Positions 46,011 to 54,562 of a DNA stretch of 64,000 nucleotides are shown here, piece by piece. The DNA comes from JAFGKK01 sp964521085 (GTDB lineage: Bacteria; Chloroflexota; Anaerolineae; Anaerolineales; RBG-16-64-43). Positions within the stretch are counted from its first letter, which is position 1, and every line of letters starts with the position of its first letter. A model generated the notes under the pieces. That model did no database searches. It was not told where the DNA came from and saw nothing but the letters and a program-made list of their open reading frames with translations. A program made the position numbers and the translations under genes. The stretch spans positions 1 to 64,000 of the forward strand of contig CAZFPL010000016.1 in assembly GCA_964521085.1 (NCBI GenBank). Reading direction: 5' to 3'.

Positions 46011-46862
46011 TTACACCCCCCGCGAACCCCGAATCCATTTCGTGATCAAACCCTTGCGCGGAGAGAAAAAGAACGCCAGCAGAAATAAGACCGTCGCGGA
46101 GAGCACGACGGACGCGCCGGACGCGATGTTTAGGTAGTAACTGGCATACAACCCGGCGACGCCGGCGACGAGACCGCACAGGGCGGAGAGGATGACCATT
46201 TCCAAAAACCGGCGTGTGAGCAGATAGGCCGTGGCGGCGGGAGTCACCAGCATGGCGGTCACCAGCGCCACCCCGATCACCTGCAGGGAAAGGACGATCG
46301 TGAGGGAAATGATGATCAGGAAGACCGTGCGCAGCAGCTCGATCGGGAGCCGGAGGGTGGCGGCCAGGATGGGATCGAACGTAACGACCAACAGCGGGCG
46401 ATAGGCCACAAACAGGAGGATCAGGATGCCGGCCCCGATCACTCCGATCGTCAGAAGATCCGAAGGGCCGACGCCCAGCAGGTTGCCGAAGAGGATGTGA
46501 CTCAAATCGCTGGCATAGGACCGGATGGTGCTGATCAGGGCGATCCCCAGCGCCAGCGCGGAAGTGAACAGGATGCCGATGGCGGTATCCTCCTGGAGCG
46601 CCCCCTTACGGGAGAAGAATGCGATTCCCGCGGCTACGGCGCCGGCGGCAACGAGCGCACCGAGGGTCAGGTTTCCGCCCACCAAGTAGGCCACAGCCAC
46701 GCCGGGCAGAATGGAATGCGCTATGGCGTCACCCAGGAAAGCCATCGAGCGCAGGATGACGAAGCAGCCGACGATGGAACAAAGCACGCAAACCAACCCC
46801 ACAGCGACGAAGGCGCGCTGCATGAATTCGAATTGCAGGGGGGCGAGAAAAAAATCCATCAT
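46011..46862 (-). CDS. ABC-3 family metal permease (ZnuB/MntB-like)
   Basis: A 283-residue membrane protein with eight to nine helices forming the channel of a zinc or manganese importer. The family signature regions VVLRSMAFLGDAIAHS-like (FVILRSMAFLGDAIAHSILP) and IISLTIVLSLQVIGVALVTA are present. It lies seven bases after the ATPase gene and is the last gene of a three-gene operon. Metal preference cannot be decided from the permease. The final residues are basic and probably cytoplasmic. Confidence 0.92.
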   Translation of the reverse strand: MMDFFLAPLQFEFMQRAFVAVGLVCVLCSIVGCFVILRSMAFLGDAIAHSILPGVAVAYLVGGNLTLGALVAAGAVAAGIAFFSRKGALQEDTAIGILFTSALALGIALISTIRSYASDLSHILFGNLLGVGPSDLLTIGVIGAGILILLFVAYRPLLVVTFDPILAATLRLPIELLRTVFLIIISLTIVLSLQVIGVALVTAMLVTPAATAYLLTRRFLEMVILSALCGLVAGVAGLYASYYLNIASGASVVLSATVLFLLAFFFSPRKGLITKWIRGSRGV

Positions 46863-46869
46863 CGGGCAA

Positions 46870-47658
46870 TCATTCCGGGCAGCACTCGTCCACCACCATC
46901 AGGTCGCCGAGATCGAGCGCGCCTTTCCCAAATGCCTGACGGATGACTTCCTTGCGCATCACTTGCGCCGGGGGACCGACGGCGATAAGACGGTGGTTGA
47001 GCAGAATGACGAGATCGAATTTTGTGGATGCCAGATTCAAATCATGCGTCGAAACGAGAGTTGTGACGCACATCTGCCGGAGGTGATCCAGGATCTCGAT
47101 GAATTTTTCCTGTGTTGTCAGATCCACGCCGTTGAAGGGTTCGTCCATCAAAAGGATGTGCGGTTCCTGGGCAAGCGCTCGTGCCAGAAACACTCTTTGC
47201 TGCTGTCCCCCCGAAAGATCAGAAATAGGTGTGTCCTTTATCGATAAAATATCAAGCTCTTCCATGCTTCGCATAGTCACTATATCATCTTCTTTTTTCA
47301 TTCTTCCAATCCACTTTTTTTCACCGTACCTACCCATTAAAACAACATCTTTTACAGTTGCGGGAAAACGCCAGTTGATCTCATCCTTTTGCGGGACGTA
47401 CGCCAAACAATCCAAGTGATGGCCCAATGGCAGCCCATGGATTAAGATTTCCCCTTTTCGCAATGGGAGGAGACGGGCCATCAATTTAAATATGGTCGAC
47501 TTTCCCGAACCATTCGGGCCGACCAATGCGACACGAATCCCCTCATGTATATGGAACGAGATATCTTCCAACGCCAAGGCGCCATTGTATCCGGCATCCA
47601 CATGGATGAATTCGATCCATGCGTTTTCCCGCCGGGGAACGATGCCGCCGCCGGTCAT
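46870..47658 (-). CDS. Metal ABC transporter ATP-binding protein (ZnuC/MntA-like)
   Basis: A 262-residue ATPase with Walker A GPNGSGKSTIFKLM, Q-loop YVPQKDEINW, signature LSGGQQQRVFLARAL, Walker B ILLMDEPFNGVD and the H-loop VSTHDLN. The ATG at 47658 overlaps the binding-protein stop (ATGA). The section 47215-47350, which encodes the region between Q-loop and signature, is clearly AT-rich compared with the rest, although the frame and motifs are intact. The C-terminus has CCPE, a possible metal-touching end. Confidence 0.93.
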   Translation of the reverse strand: MTGGGIVPRRENAWIEFIHVDAGYNGALALEDISFHIHEGIRVALVGPNGSGKSTIFKLMARLLPLRKGEILIHGLPLGHHLDCLAYVPQKDEINWRFPATVKDVVLMGRYGEKKWIGRMKKEDDIVTMRSMEELDILSIKDTPISDLSGGQQQRVFLARALAQEPHILLMDEPFNGVDLTTQEKFIEILDHLRQMCVTTLVSTHDLNLASTKFDLVILLNHRLIAVGPPAQVMRKEVIRQAFGKGALDLGDLMVVDECCPE

Positions 47659-48596
47659 TTCAACGCCTCGACGATGAGATTGACATCGTATCGAATCATA
47701 TCCAGGTATGTCGGCGCGACACCACCGGGAGGGGTGAGAGAATGCGTATAAAGGCCGGCGATGACGCGGATGCCGGTTTCCTGCGACAGCTGATTCGCCA
47801 ACTGGGTGTTGGCTCCCATCTCGAGAAAGATCGCTTTCGCACGGGAGGAACGGATTTTCTGAATCAGGTCCGCAAACTGGGATGCGGACGGTTCTGCATC
47901 CGGGCTGATGCCGGGATAAAGCGAGCCGAGGATCTCGAATCCATACTGGTCCGCAAAATATCCCAAATCCTCATGATCGGTGACGAGCACCCGTTGTTCG
48001 GCGGGGATCAGGTCAACTTGCGACCGGATCCATCCGTCCAAATCGTCAAGCGCGGCGATGTAACTCCGGGCGTTCCGGCGATAGTCCGCCTCTCCGGATG
48101 GATCCAACTGCAGGAAACCCTGGAGGATATTGGCCACGTAAGTTTTCACAAGTACGGGATCGAACCAAAAGTGCGGATCGACGGCGGATGACGATGGGGC
48201 GGGAGACGAACCCGAGGAATTCGATGGAACGGGCGCGCTGTTCACCGGACGGCTGGTCAATCCGGCTGAGGCGGTGACCAGGATCCGGGATCCTCCGACG
48301 TTCTTCAACCCCGTCTCAAGCCAGCCTTCCAAACCTCCGCCGTTGGCAATCAACAGATCGCTCTCCGCGACGGCCGCCATATCCTTGGGAGTGGGCTCGA
48401 ACTCGTGCGGTTCGATCCCGTACGGGATGAGGGAATTGACGGCAAAGCGATCTCCGGCGACGTTCTGGGCAATGTCGGCAAGGAAGTTCTCCACAGCCGT
48501 CACCTTCAGGGGCAATGATGAAGGGGACGATGCATTGCAGCTGCAACTCAGAGAACCCAGAAGGAAAAGAAATAGAAAACGGGCGGTTTTTTTCAT
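47655..48596 (-). CDS. Metal-binding lipoprotein of a Zn/Mn ABC importer (ZnuA/MntC-like)
   Basis: A 313-residue lipoprotein; the signal helix ends in a lipobox-like SLSCSC (Cys18 or Cys20). Metal ligands expected in cluster A-I proteins are visible: His in GIEPHEFEPT, His in VDPHFWFDP, His in LVTDHEDLGYFADQYG and an acidic residue in the last lobe. A Ser/Pro-rich loop of about 20 residues before the second His takes the place of the His-rich loop typical of zinc-specific ZnuA. It starts the three-gene operon. The 269 bases to the next gene show short AT-rich pieces but no clear Zur or MntR box. Confidence 0.9.
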   Translation of the reverse strand: MKKTARFLFLFLLGSLSCSCNASSPSSLPLKVTAVENFLADIAQNVAGDRFAVNSLIPYGIEPHEFEPTPKDMAAVAESDLLIANGGGLEGWLETGLKNVGGSRILVTASAGLTSRPVNSAPVPSNSSGSSPAPSSSAVDPHFWFDPVLVKTYVANILQGFLQLDPSGEADYRRNARSYIAALDDLDGWIRSQVDLIPAEQRVLVTDHEDLGYFADQYGFEILGSLYPGISPDAEPSASQFADLIQKIRSSRAKAIFLEMGANTQLANQLSQETGIRVIAGLYTHSLTPPGGVAPTYLDMIRYDVNLIVEALK

Positions 48597-48865
48597 AAGG
48601 AAAAGCCGGGAATTAAAGAAATCTCAAGCTCCCATCCCCTCAAGGTGAAGTATGGCATGGATTTTGTACCCTCTTTCGAACAACTCTCATTATTCGTCGC
48701 CGGATGGGATGATTATGCATGCCTATAATAAATCGCGGAAAAAGGTGTGTCAAATCCGAAAAGGCACAGGCCGAGCGCCGTGTTTCTTCTGAGGAGGATG
48801 GATTTTCCGGTTTCGAAGGATGATACACTCAGACGGGAAAAGGGAAGGCCGGGAAGGAGCAGGAT

Positions 48866-50185
48866 ATGAGTAATCTAAAAAGAGTCGCCGTAGGAAGTCT
48901 GCTGCTGATCGTTTTGGCGGCATGCAATCTGACTTCTTCCGGGAATAAAACATCCATCCCTTGGGATACGCTGCGCGTGTCCTCCCCGACCGGATCGACG
49001 GGATCCGGCGGATACACCGTGTCCACCCAGACGGCGACGCCTGCGGCATTGACCATCACGCCCACGCCGACCGTCAATCCGCTGGCAGTGCCGCGGCTGG
49101 GAGTTGGGTCGGTGATCGATATCCTGCGGCTGGAAATGCTGGACGCCCAAAACGGCTGGGGGATCGGGGGACCCCGCGCCAGCGGGAATGCCAGCCACGT
49201 ATTTCGAACGCAAGATGGGGGATCCACGTGGATCGAAATCACCCCTCCGGAGTTCGCCGCATCCGAATTGGATGTCCCCTCGATGGCGGCAGTCGGTTTC
49301 TTCTCCAGCTCTCAGACCGGTTGGGTGACGTATCATGCGCAGCGGGCTTCCAGTATGCCGGTGAATCCCGTCGTGTGGAAAACCTCCGATGGCGGACGAA
49401 CCTGGCAGGCCGGCTCCCCGTTATCCACCGCCGGTTTGATGGAAACGTTTTCCATTTCGGATATCACCTTCTCCGATGCGAACTACGGATGGGTACTCGC
49501 CCACGTCGGGGCGGGGATGAACCACGATTACATTGCGCTCTACCGCTCCACCGACGGGGGGTTAAGTTGGTCGCGGGTGATTGACCCGGACATCGATGGG
49601 GGAGTCCAAAGCTGCTCAAAAACCGGATTGGCATTCTCCAACGGTTCGGCCGGATGGTTGACCGGCGATTGCAACGGGGTCCGGCCGGGTGCCTTTCTCT
49701 TTCAGACAGCGGACGGCGGAGCCCATTGGGACCCTGTGACTCTGCCCGCGCCGGCCGACCACCCCGATTTGTTCACCGCGGATCAATATGCATGTGCCGT
49801 GCACGCGCCGGTCCTTCAGGGAAACCAGGCTTTTCTGGGAGTGGAGTGCGTAGACATGGGCAGTTCCGATGGAACGAGAATTGGCTACCTCTACCGGGCT
49901 TCCTCCGGCGGGAGCCCAACCTACAAGGCGTATCCCGGGGGTGATATTTTCACGTTGGACGGCAGCCGGATCTGGGCGCTGGGTTTGGAGATCCACCGTT
50001 CGGAAAATGGCGGTGAAAGTTGGGCGAAGATCTCCACCGTGACATGGGAAGGGCAATTCGACTTCGTCTCGGCCACACTGGGTTGGGCGGCGGTGAGAAA
50101 AGGATCCGAGTATGGATTGGTGCAGACCACCGACGGCGGAAACCTGTGGGTGCAGTTGTCGCCCGTAGTCGCCGCCGGACCATGA
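48866..50185 (+). CDS. Ycf48/BNR-repeat lipoprotein
   Basis: A 439-residue exported lipoprotein: the signal ends at LAAC (Cys20), then a Thr-Pro spacer (about 40-70). The rest looks like a beta-propeller with repeated Asp-Gly-Gly-x-Ser/Thr-Trp blades: QDGGSTWIEITPP, SDGGRTWQAGSPL, TDGGLSWSRVIDP, ADGGAHWDPVTLP, ENGGESWAKIST and TDGGNLWVQLSP. Cyanobacterial Ycf48 helps photosystem assembly, but nothing in this window points to photosynthesis, and many heterotrophs have such propellers. Its role on the cell surface is unknown. Confidence 0.87.
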   Translation: MSNLKRVAVGSLLLIVLAACNLTSSGNKTSIPWDTLRVSSPTGSTGSGGYTVSTQTATPAALTITPTPTVNPLAVPRLGVGSVIDILRLEMLDAQNGWGIGGPRASGNASHVFRTQDGGSTWIEITPPEFAASELDVPSMAAVGFFSSSQTGWVTYHAQRASSMPVNPVVWKTSDGGRTWQAGSPLSTAGLMETFSISDITFSDANYGWVLAHVGAGMNHDYIALYRSTDGGLSWSRVIDPDIDGGVQSCSKTGLAFSNGSAGWLTGDCNGVRPGAFLFQTADGGAHWDPVTLPAPADHPDLFTADQYACAVHAPVLQGNQAFLGVECVDMGSSDGTRIGYLYRASSGGSPTYKAYPGGDIFTLDGSRIWALGLEIHRSENGGESWAKISTVTWEGQFDFVSATLGWAAVRKGSEYGLVQTTDGGNLWVQLSPVVAAGP

Positions 50186-50262
50186 TCCGTTGCGGGGAGA
50201 ACCGGTTTTATCGGAATTTTTAGGTGACGTTGGCCGGAGGTTGGGCTTATAATTTCCTCAGC

Positions 50263-52056
50263 ATGACTCCTCCGGAAATTCTTCTCCTTGCCATCCTCTC
50301 CGTTATCTCCATATTGCTTATCCACGGCCGGGTGCGGCCGGACCTGACGGCGCTGCTGACACTGGCCGTTCTCGGATTGACGGGCTTGGTCACGCCGCAG
50401 GAAGCGTTCAGCGGGTTCGCCAGTTCGGCGGTTATGACAATTCTCGCAATCTCGATCGTATCCGAAGGATTGCATCAATCCGGGATCACTAAATTTCTCA
50501 GCCAGCAGATGTTCAACCTGGGAAGGCGCAACGAATCACGCCTGATCTTCATCACCGTGATCGCCGCGGCGTTGCTTTCGCTGTTCATGAACAACATCGC
50601 GGCGGCCGGGGTGCTTATGCCGGCCGTCATCGCACTGTCCCGCCGAACGCGGATCGCACCCTCGAAACTCCTGATGCCGATGGCGTTTGGAACCATTCTC
50701 GGCGGGATGGCCACGCTTCTCACCACCTCCAACATCATCGTCTCGGATGCGCTGCGCACCGCTGGGTTTCGGCCTTTCGGGCTGCTGGATTTTCTGCCGA
50801 TCGGTGTGTTTGTCGTGATAGGAGGAGCATTCTATCTCACAGGATTGAGCCGGCGGATCCTTCCCGTGCGGTTCCCGGCCGGGCAGGTGGCGCGCGCGGA
50901 ACGCCTGCATGCCGAACTGGCCGGCCTTTATGGGTTGAGTAAAAACCTCAGCGAATTGCAGGTTCTGGATGGATCCTGCATGTCGGGCATCAACATTAAA
51001 GAAGGCGATTGGGCGCGCCGCTTCGGGATCAACATTCTCGGCATATCCCGGGCCGGCCACATCAGCTTCGGGCCGCGCGGAGATATGATCGTACGGGTGG
51101 GGGATATCCTGCTGGTACAGGGGGAAGTCGTTCCGTCGGAAATCGAAATTTGCGGTTTGAAAATTCTTCCCAAAGTGAAGACGCCCAAAGAGGTCGCGGA
51201 TGAGAATATTGTTCTGGGTGAAGTTGTGCTTTCACCGCGGGCGACGATGGCCGGAAAAACCTTGAAGGAGATCCATTTCCGCGACAAATACCGATTGAAC
51301 GTTGTGGCAATCTGGCGCGAGGGTAAGCCGTTGCGGGAAGGATTGGCGGACATCCCCCTTCGATTTGGAGATGCGCTGCTGGTCCAGGGAAGCGCGATGC
51401 AGATGCGCCTTCTGCGCGATGACCGGGATTTCATACTGCTCGAGGAGGATCCGGATGCCGTCCTGCAGCCGAGGAAGGCCGGCCGGGCGGTAGCCATCCT
51501 GCTCATGGTATTGGGGATTGCCGCCTTCGGCTGGCTGCCCGTGGCGGAGGTCAGCCTGGTGGGTGCGATCCTGATGGTCCTCGCGGGCTGTCTCACCATG
51601 GATGATGCATACCGTTCCATCGAATGGAAGGCGATCTTCCTGATTGCCGGAATGTGGCCTCTGGGCGTGGCGATCCGGTCGACCGGATTGGCCGATTCCA
51701 TCACGCAGGTTCTGGGCGGCGTGTCGGGTTATGGCTCGAGTGCTCTCGCCCTCGCGCTCATCCTCGGAGGATTATCTCTCACACAACTGTTGGGGAGCCA
51801 GGTGGCATCCATCGTGTTGACGCCGATCGGCCTGACCATGGCCATGTCGGTCGGGGCCGATCCGCGGGCGATCGGCATGGCGATTGCCCTGAGCTGCTCG
51901 CTGGCATTCCTGACGCCCCTCGGGCACCCGGTGAATGTGCTGGTCATGGGTTCGGGGGGATATTCCTTCCGCGATTACTTGAAAGTGGGCGGACCGCTGA
52001 CATTGATCGTCCTTCTCATCATCATGATCGGATTGAAAGTTTTTTGGGGGTTATAG
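50263..52056 (+). CDS. SLC13/NadC-type permease with two TrkA-C (RCK_C) domains
   Basis: A 597-residue anion transporter. The start ATG at 50263 was chosen because TATAAT at 50248-50253 lies ten bases upstream, which would give a leaderless message. A GTG at 50224 has no ribosome site. Two helical bundles carry the family patterns (MTILAISIVSEGLHQSG, LFMNNIAAAGVLMPAV and PLGVAIRSTGLADSI). Between them, about residues 215-400, sit two RCK_C domains (GDWARRFGINILGISRAG and IHFRDKYRLNVVAIWREG), regulatory modules that bind ligands in such transporters. The substrate may be sulfate or a dicarboxylate; sequence does not say. It is followed two bases later by tgt. Confidence 0.85.
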   Translation: MTPPEILLLAILSVISILLIHGRVRPDLTALLTLAVLGLTGLVTPQEAFSGFASSAVMTILAISIVSEGLHQSGITKFLSQQMFNLGRRNESRLIFITVIAAALLSLFMNNIAAAGVLMPAVIALSRRTRIAPSKLLMPMAFGTILGGMATLLTTSNIIVSDALRTAGFRPFGLLDFLPIGVFVVIGGAFYLTGLSRRILPVRFPAGQVARAERLHAELAGLYGLSKNLSELQVLDGSCMSGINIKEGDWARRFGINILGISRAGHISFGPRGDMIVRVGDILLVQGEVVPSEIEICGLKILPKVKTPKEVADENIVLGEVVLSPRATMAGKTLKEIHFRDKYRLNVVAIWREGKPLREGLADIPLRFGDALLVQGSAMQMRLLRDDRDFILLEEDPDAVLQPRKAGRAVAILLMVLGIAAFGWLPVAEVSLVGAILMVLAGCLTMDDAYRSIEWKAIFLIAGMWPLGVAIRSTGLADSITQVLGGVSGYGSSALALALILGGLSLTQLLGSQVASIVLTPIGLTMAMSVGADPRAIGMAIALSCSLAFLTPLGHPVNVLVMGSGGYSFRDYLKVGGPLTLIVLLIIMIGLKVFWGL

Positions 52057-52058
52057 AC

Positions 52059-53177
52059 ATGGAGCCGTTCCGCTTCCGGATCCGCGCGCGCGACGGGAGA
52101 GCCCGCTCCGGCGTGCTGAATACGCCCCACGGGGAAATATCCACTCCGGTATTCATGCCGGTGGGCACGCAGGCCACCGTCAAGGCACTGACGCCGGACC
52201 AACTGCAGGCGGCCGGAGCAACCCTCATCCTCGCGAATACTTATCATCTTTACCTGCGTCCCGGCGATCAGACGATCGGTGAACTGGGCGGTTTGCACGC
52301 GTTTATGAACTGGCCGAAACCGATTTTGACGGATTCCGGCGGCTTTCAAGTTTTTTCGATGCGCTCAATCCGGGAAGTGGATGCGGACGGCGTGACTTTT
52401 AAATCCCACCTCGACGGTTCGACCCACCGGTTGACCCCGGAAAAGGTGGTGGCGATCCAGGAGAATTTGGGTGCGGACATCATCATGGCCCTGGATGAAT
52501 GCGCAGCGCCCAAGGATCATCCGTACAGCCGGCTGGCGATGCAACGCACCCATGCCTGGGCCGGCCGCTCGGCGCAAGCGCACCGGCGATCCGATCAGGC
52601 GCTTTTTGGAATCGTCCAGGGAGGGATCTTTCAGGATTTGAGAGAGGAGTCAGCCCGATATATATCGGACCTCCACCTTCCGGGAAACGCGGTCGGCGGA
52701 CTTTCGGTGGGGGAAAGCAAACAGGAGATGCATGCGGTTCTGGACTGGATGGACTGCGGATTGCCGGAAGACCATCCGCGGTATCTGATGGGCGTCGGTT
52801 CGCCGGCGGACATTGTCGAGTCGGTCGCCCGGGGGATGGACATGTTCGATTGCGTGCTCCCCACGCGACTGGCGAGACACCATACCGCGATCCTCCGCCG
52901 CGGCCGATTGAATTTGCTCGGCGCCGCCTTCGCGCGTGATCCCCGGCCTTTGGACCCCTCCTGCCCATGCTATACTTGTTCAAATTTTTCCCGGGCATAT
53001 CTGCGGCATTTACTCCAGGCCAAAGAGATTCTCGGCGCAACGTTGTTATCCATACATAATATTTCCGTCCTATTAACCCTCATGGCGGAAATCCGGACCG
53101 CGATTCAAACCCGGCGGTTTCCCTCTCTGCGGGAAGAATTCCAGACGGATACCTCCGGATCGGAAGAAAAATCGTGA
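52059..53177 (+). CDS. tgt: tRNA-guanine transglycosylase
   Basis: A 372-residue enzyme that swaps guanine 34 for the queuine precursor in tRNAs with GUN anticodons. Substrate loop LTDSGGFQVFSM, nucleophile Asp in MFDCVLPTRLARH and the zinc site CPCYTCSNFSRAYLRH match the family. The ATG at 52059 lies two bases after the permease stop. An open frame from 51624 runs over that gene and is not used. The loop after PTR reads LARHH in place of the usual NARNG. No other queuosine genes are in the window. Confidence 0.95.
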   Translation: MEPFRFRIRARDGRARSGVLNTPHGEISTPVFMPVGTQATVKALTPDQLQAAGATLILANTYHLYLRPGDQTIGELGGLHAFMNWPKPILTDSGGFQVFSMRSIREVDADGVTFKSHLDGSTHRLTPEKVVAIQENLGADIIMALDECAAPKDHPYSRLAMQRTHAWAGRSAQAHRRSDQALFGIVQGGIFQDLREESARYISDLHLPGNAVGGLSVGESKQEMHAVLDWMDCGLPEDHPRYLMGVGSPADIVESVARGMDMFDCVLPTRLARHHTAILRRGRLNLLGAAFARDPRPLDPSCPCYTCSNFSRAYLRHLLQAKEILGATLLSIHNISVLLTLMAEIRTAIQTRRFPSLREEFQTDTSGSEEKS

Positions 53178-54562
53178 AGCGCACAGGAAGAATCCTCTTT
53201 TACGGTTTTGTTTTTCTGCTATCCATCGCGGCTTCTACATCGCCGCCGGCCATCCACATCATCGATTCGGATGCGACCGTGGATTACCCCGCGGAAATCA
53301 CCTTCTCCATCGAAGCGGAAAGCGATGTGGAAATCCAGATTCTGGAATTGGAATTCGGCCTGTCCGGAAGGGATTGCACACCGGACATCAACATCACGGC
53401 ACCGGAGGGCTTTATTCCAACCGGCCATGTCGATGCCGAATGGACGTGGGAAGTAGCCTCCGCGGGAAACCTTCCACCCGGGATGCGAATCTGGTGGAGA
53501 TGGCACCTGGCGGATGCGTCGGGAAATGAGATTCGGACCGAGACGGAATGGATCACCTGGATTGATGACATCCATCCCTGGAAAACCTTACAATCCGAAA
53601 ACATCCTTCTCTTTTGGTACCGAGGGACCGAGGAATACAACCAGGAGTTTATGAAGGCAGCCGAAGACGCCCGGGAGCGTCTCCGGAACGATATTGGCAC
53701 ATGGCCGACCCTGGATATTCACATTTACATTTACGGGTCCAACCAGGATATGAAGGACGCCCTGGTGGGCGAACCGGATTGGATCGGAGGATTGTCCTTC
53801 GGAGAAAACCAAAGGACCATCCTCATCGGGATCGATCCTGGGTATGAGACGTGGGGAAAAGCGACCATTTCCCACGAATTGGCACACACCGCCGTGGACA
53901 GCATCATGGGAGGATGTTGGGCGACCATTCCTCTTTGGCTGAATGAGGGGATAGCCATGTATGCGGAGGGGGAACAGGAAGAGATATACGGATTGACTCT
54001 GGAAGATGCGATTTATTACGACAGTCTATTTTCCCTCCGATCGATCACTTACGAATACCTGTCCATCGAAGGAGATCCGACCCTGACGTATGCAGAGTCC
54101 TATTCCGTCGTAAAATTCATGATCGACCGGTTCGGGCATACGAAAATCCGCCAATTGCTGGACAGGCTGGGGGAAGGGTACTCCTACGACAACGCTCTGG
54201 TCGCGGCGTTGGGTGTCGATATGGACGGGCTGGAGGAAGCCTGGAGAGAAGCCATCGGCGCAGATCCGATGTTGAAAAAGGAATCGGCGGGCTCTCCCAC
54301 CCCCATGCTGGAAGCCACGCTACCTCCCTCCACCTCGTCGCTTGTGGTCTCCACGCCCACCCCGACACCCATAGTGACAGCGACCGTAATCCCATCCCCT
54401 TCTGAGACGGGAATCCTTCCTATGCTGGAGAACCCCGGCATTGTCATCGTCGTTTGTACTCTAGGTCTGCTGTGCGTTTCGGTTTTGGGGCTCATGGGAT
54501 TGCTCCTAATCCTTTTACGGAAAAGAAAATCCGCTTCTTCGGATGGGAAGAAGGAAGCATGA
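53174..54562 (+). CDS. Membrane-anchored MA-type metallopeptidase
   Basis: A 462-residue exported protein starting at a GTG that overlaps the tgt stop (GTGA). A signal helix (about 5-22) is followed by a beta-rich domain (25-135), then a gluzincin peptidase domain with HELAH (His234, Glu235, His238) and the third ligand Glu258 in WLNEGIAMYAEG. A Thr/Pro-rich stalk (about 385-420) and a C-terminal membrane helix (about 427-452) end in a basic tail, so the catalytic part faces outside. It resembles peptidase MA-like proteins of Chloroflexota. The substrate is unknown. The stop overlaps the next gene (ATGA), a solute-binding lipoprotein. Confidence 0.85.
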   Translation: MKRTGRILFYGFVFLLSIAASTSPPAIHIIDSDATVDYPAEITFSIEAESDVEIQILELEFGLSGRDCTPDINITAPEGFIPTGHVDAEWTWEVASAGNLPPGMRIWWRWHLADASGNEIRTETEWITWIDDIHPWKTLQSENILLFWYRGTEEYNQEFMKAAEDARERLRNDIGTWPTLDIHIYIYGSNQDMKDALVGEPDWIGGLSFGENQRTILIGIDPGYETWGKATISHELAHTAVDSIMGGCWATIPLWLNEGIAMYAEGEQEEIYGLTLEDAIYYDSLFSLRSITYEYLSIEGDPTLTYAESYSVVKFMIDRFGHTKIRQLLDRLGEGYSYDNALVAALGVDMDGLEEAWREAIGADPMLKKESAGSPTPMLEATLPPSTSSLVVSTPTPTPIVTATVIPSPSETGILPMLENPGIVIVVCTLGLLCVSVLGLMGLLLILLRKRKSASSDGKKEA

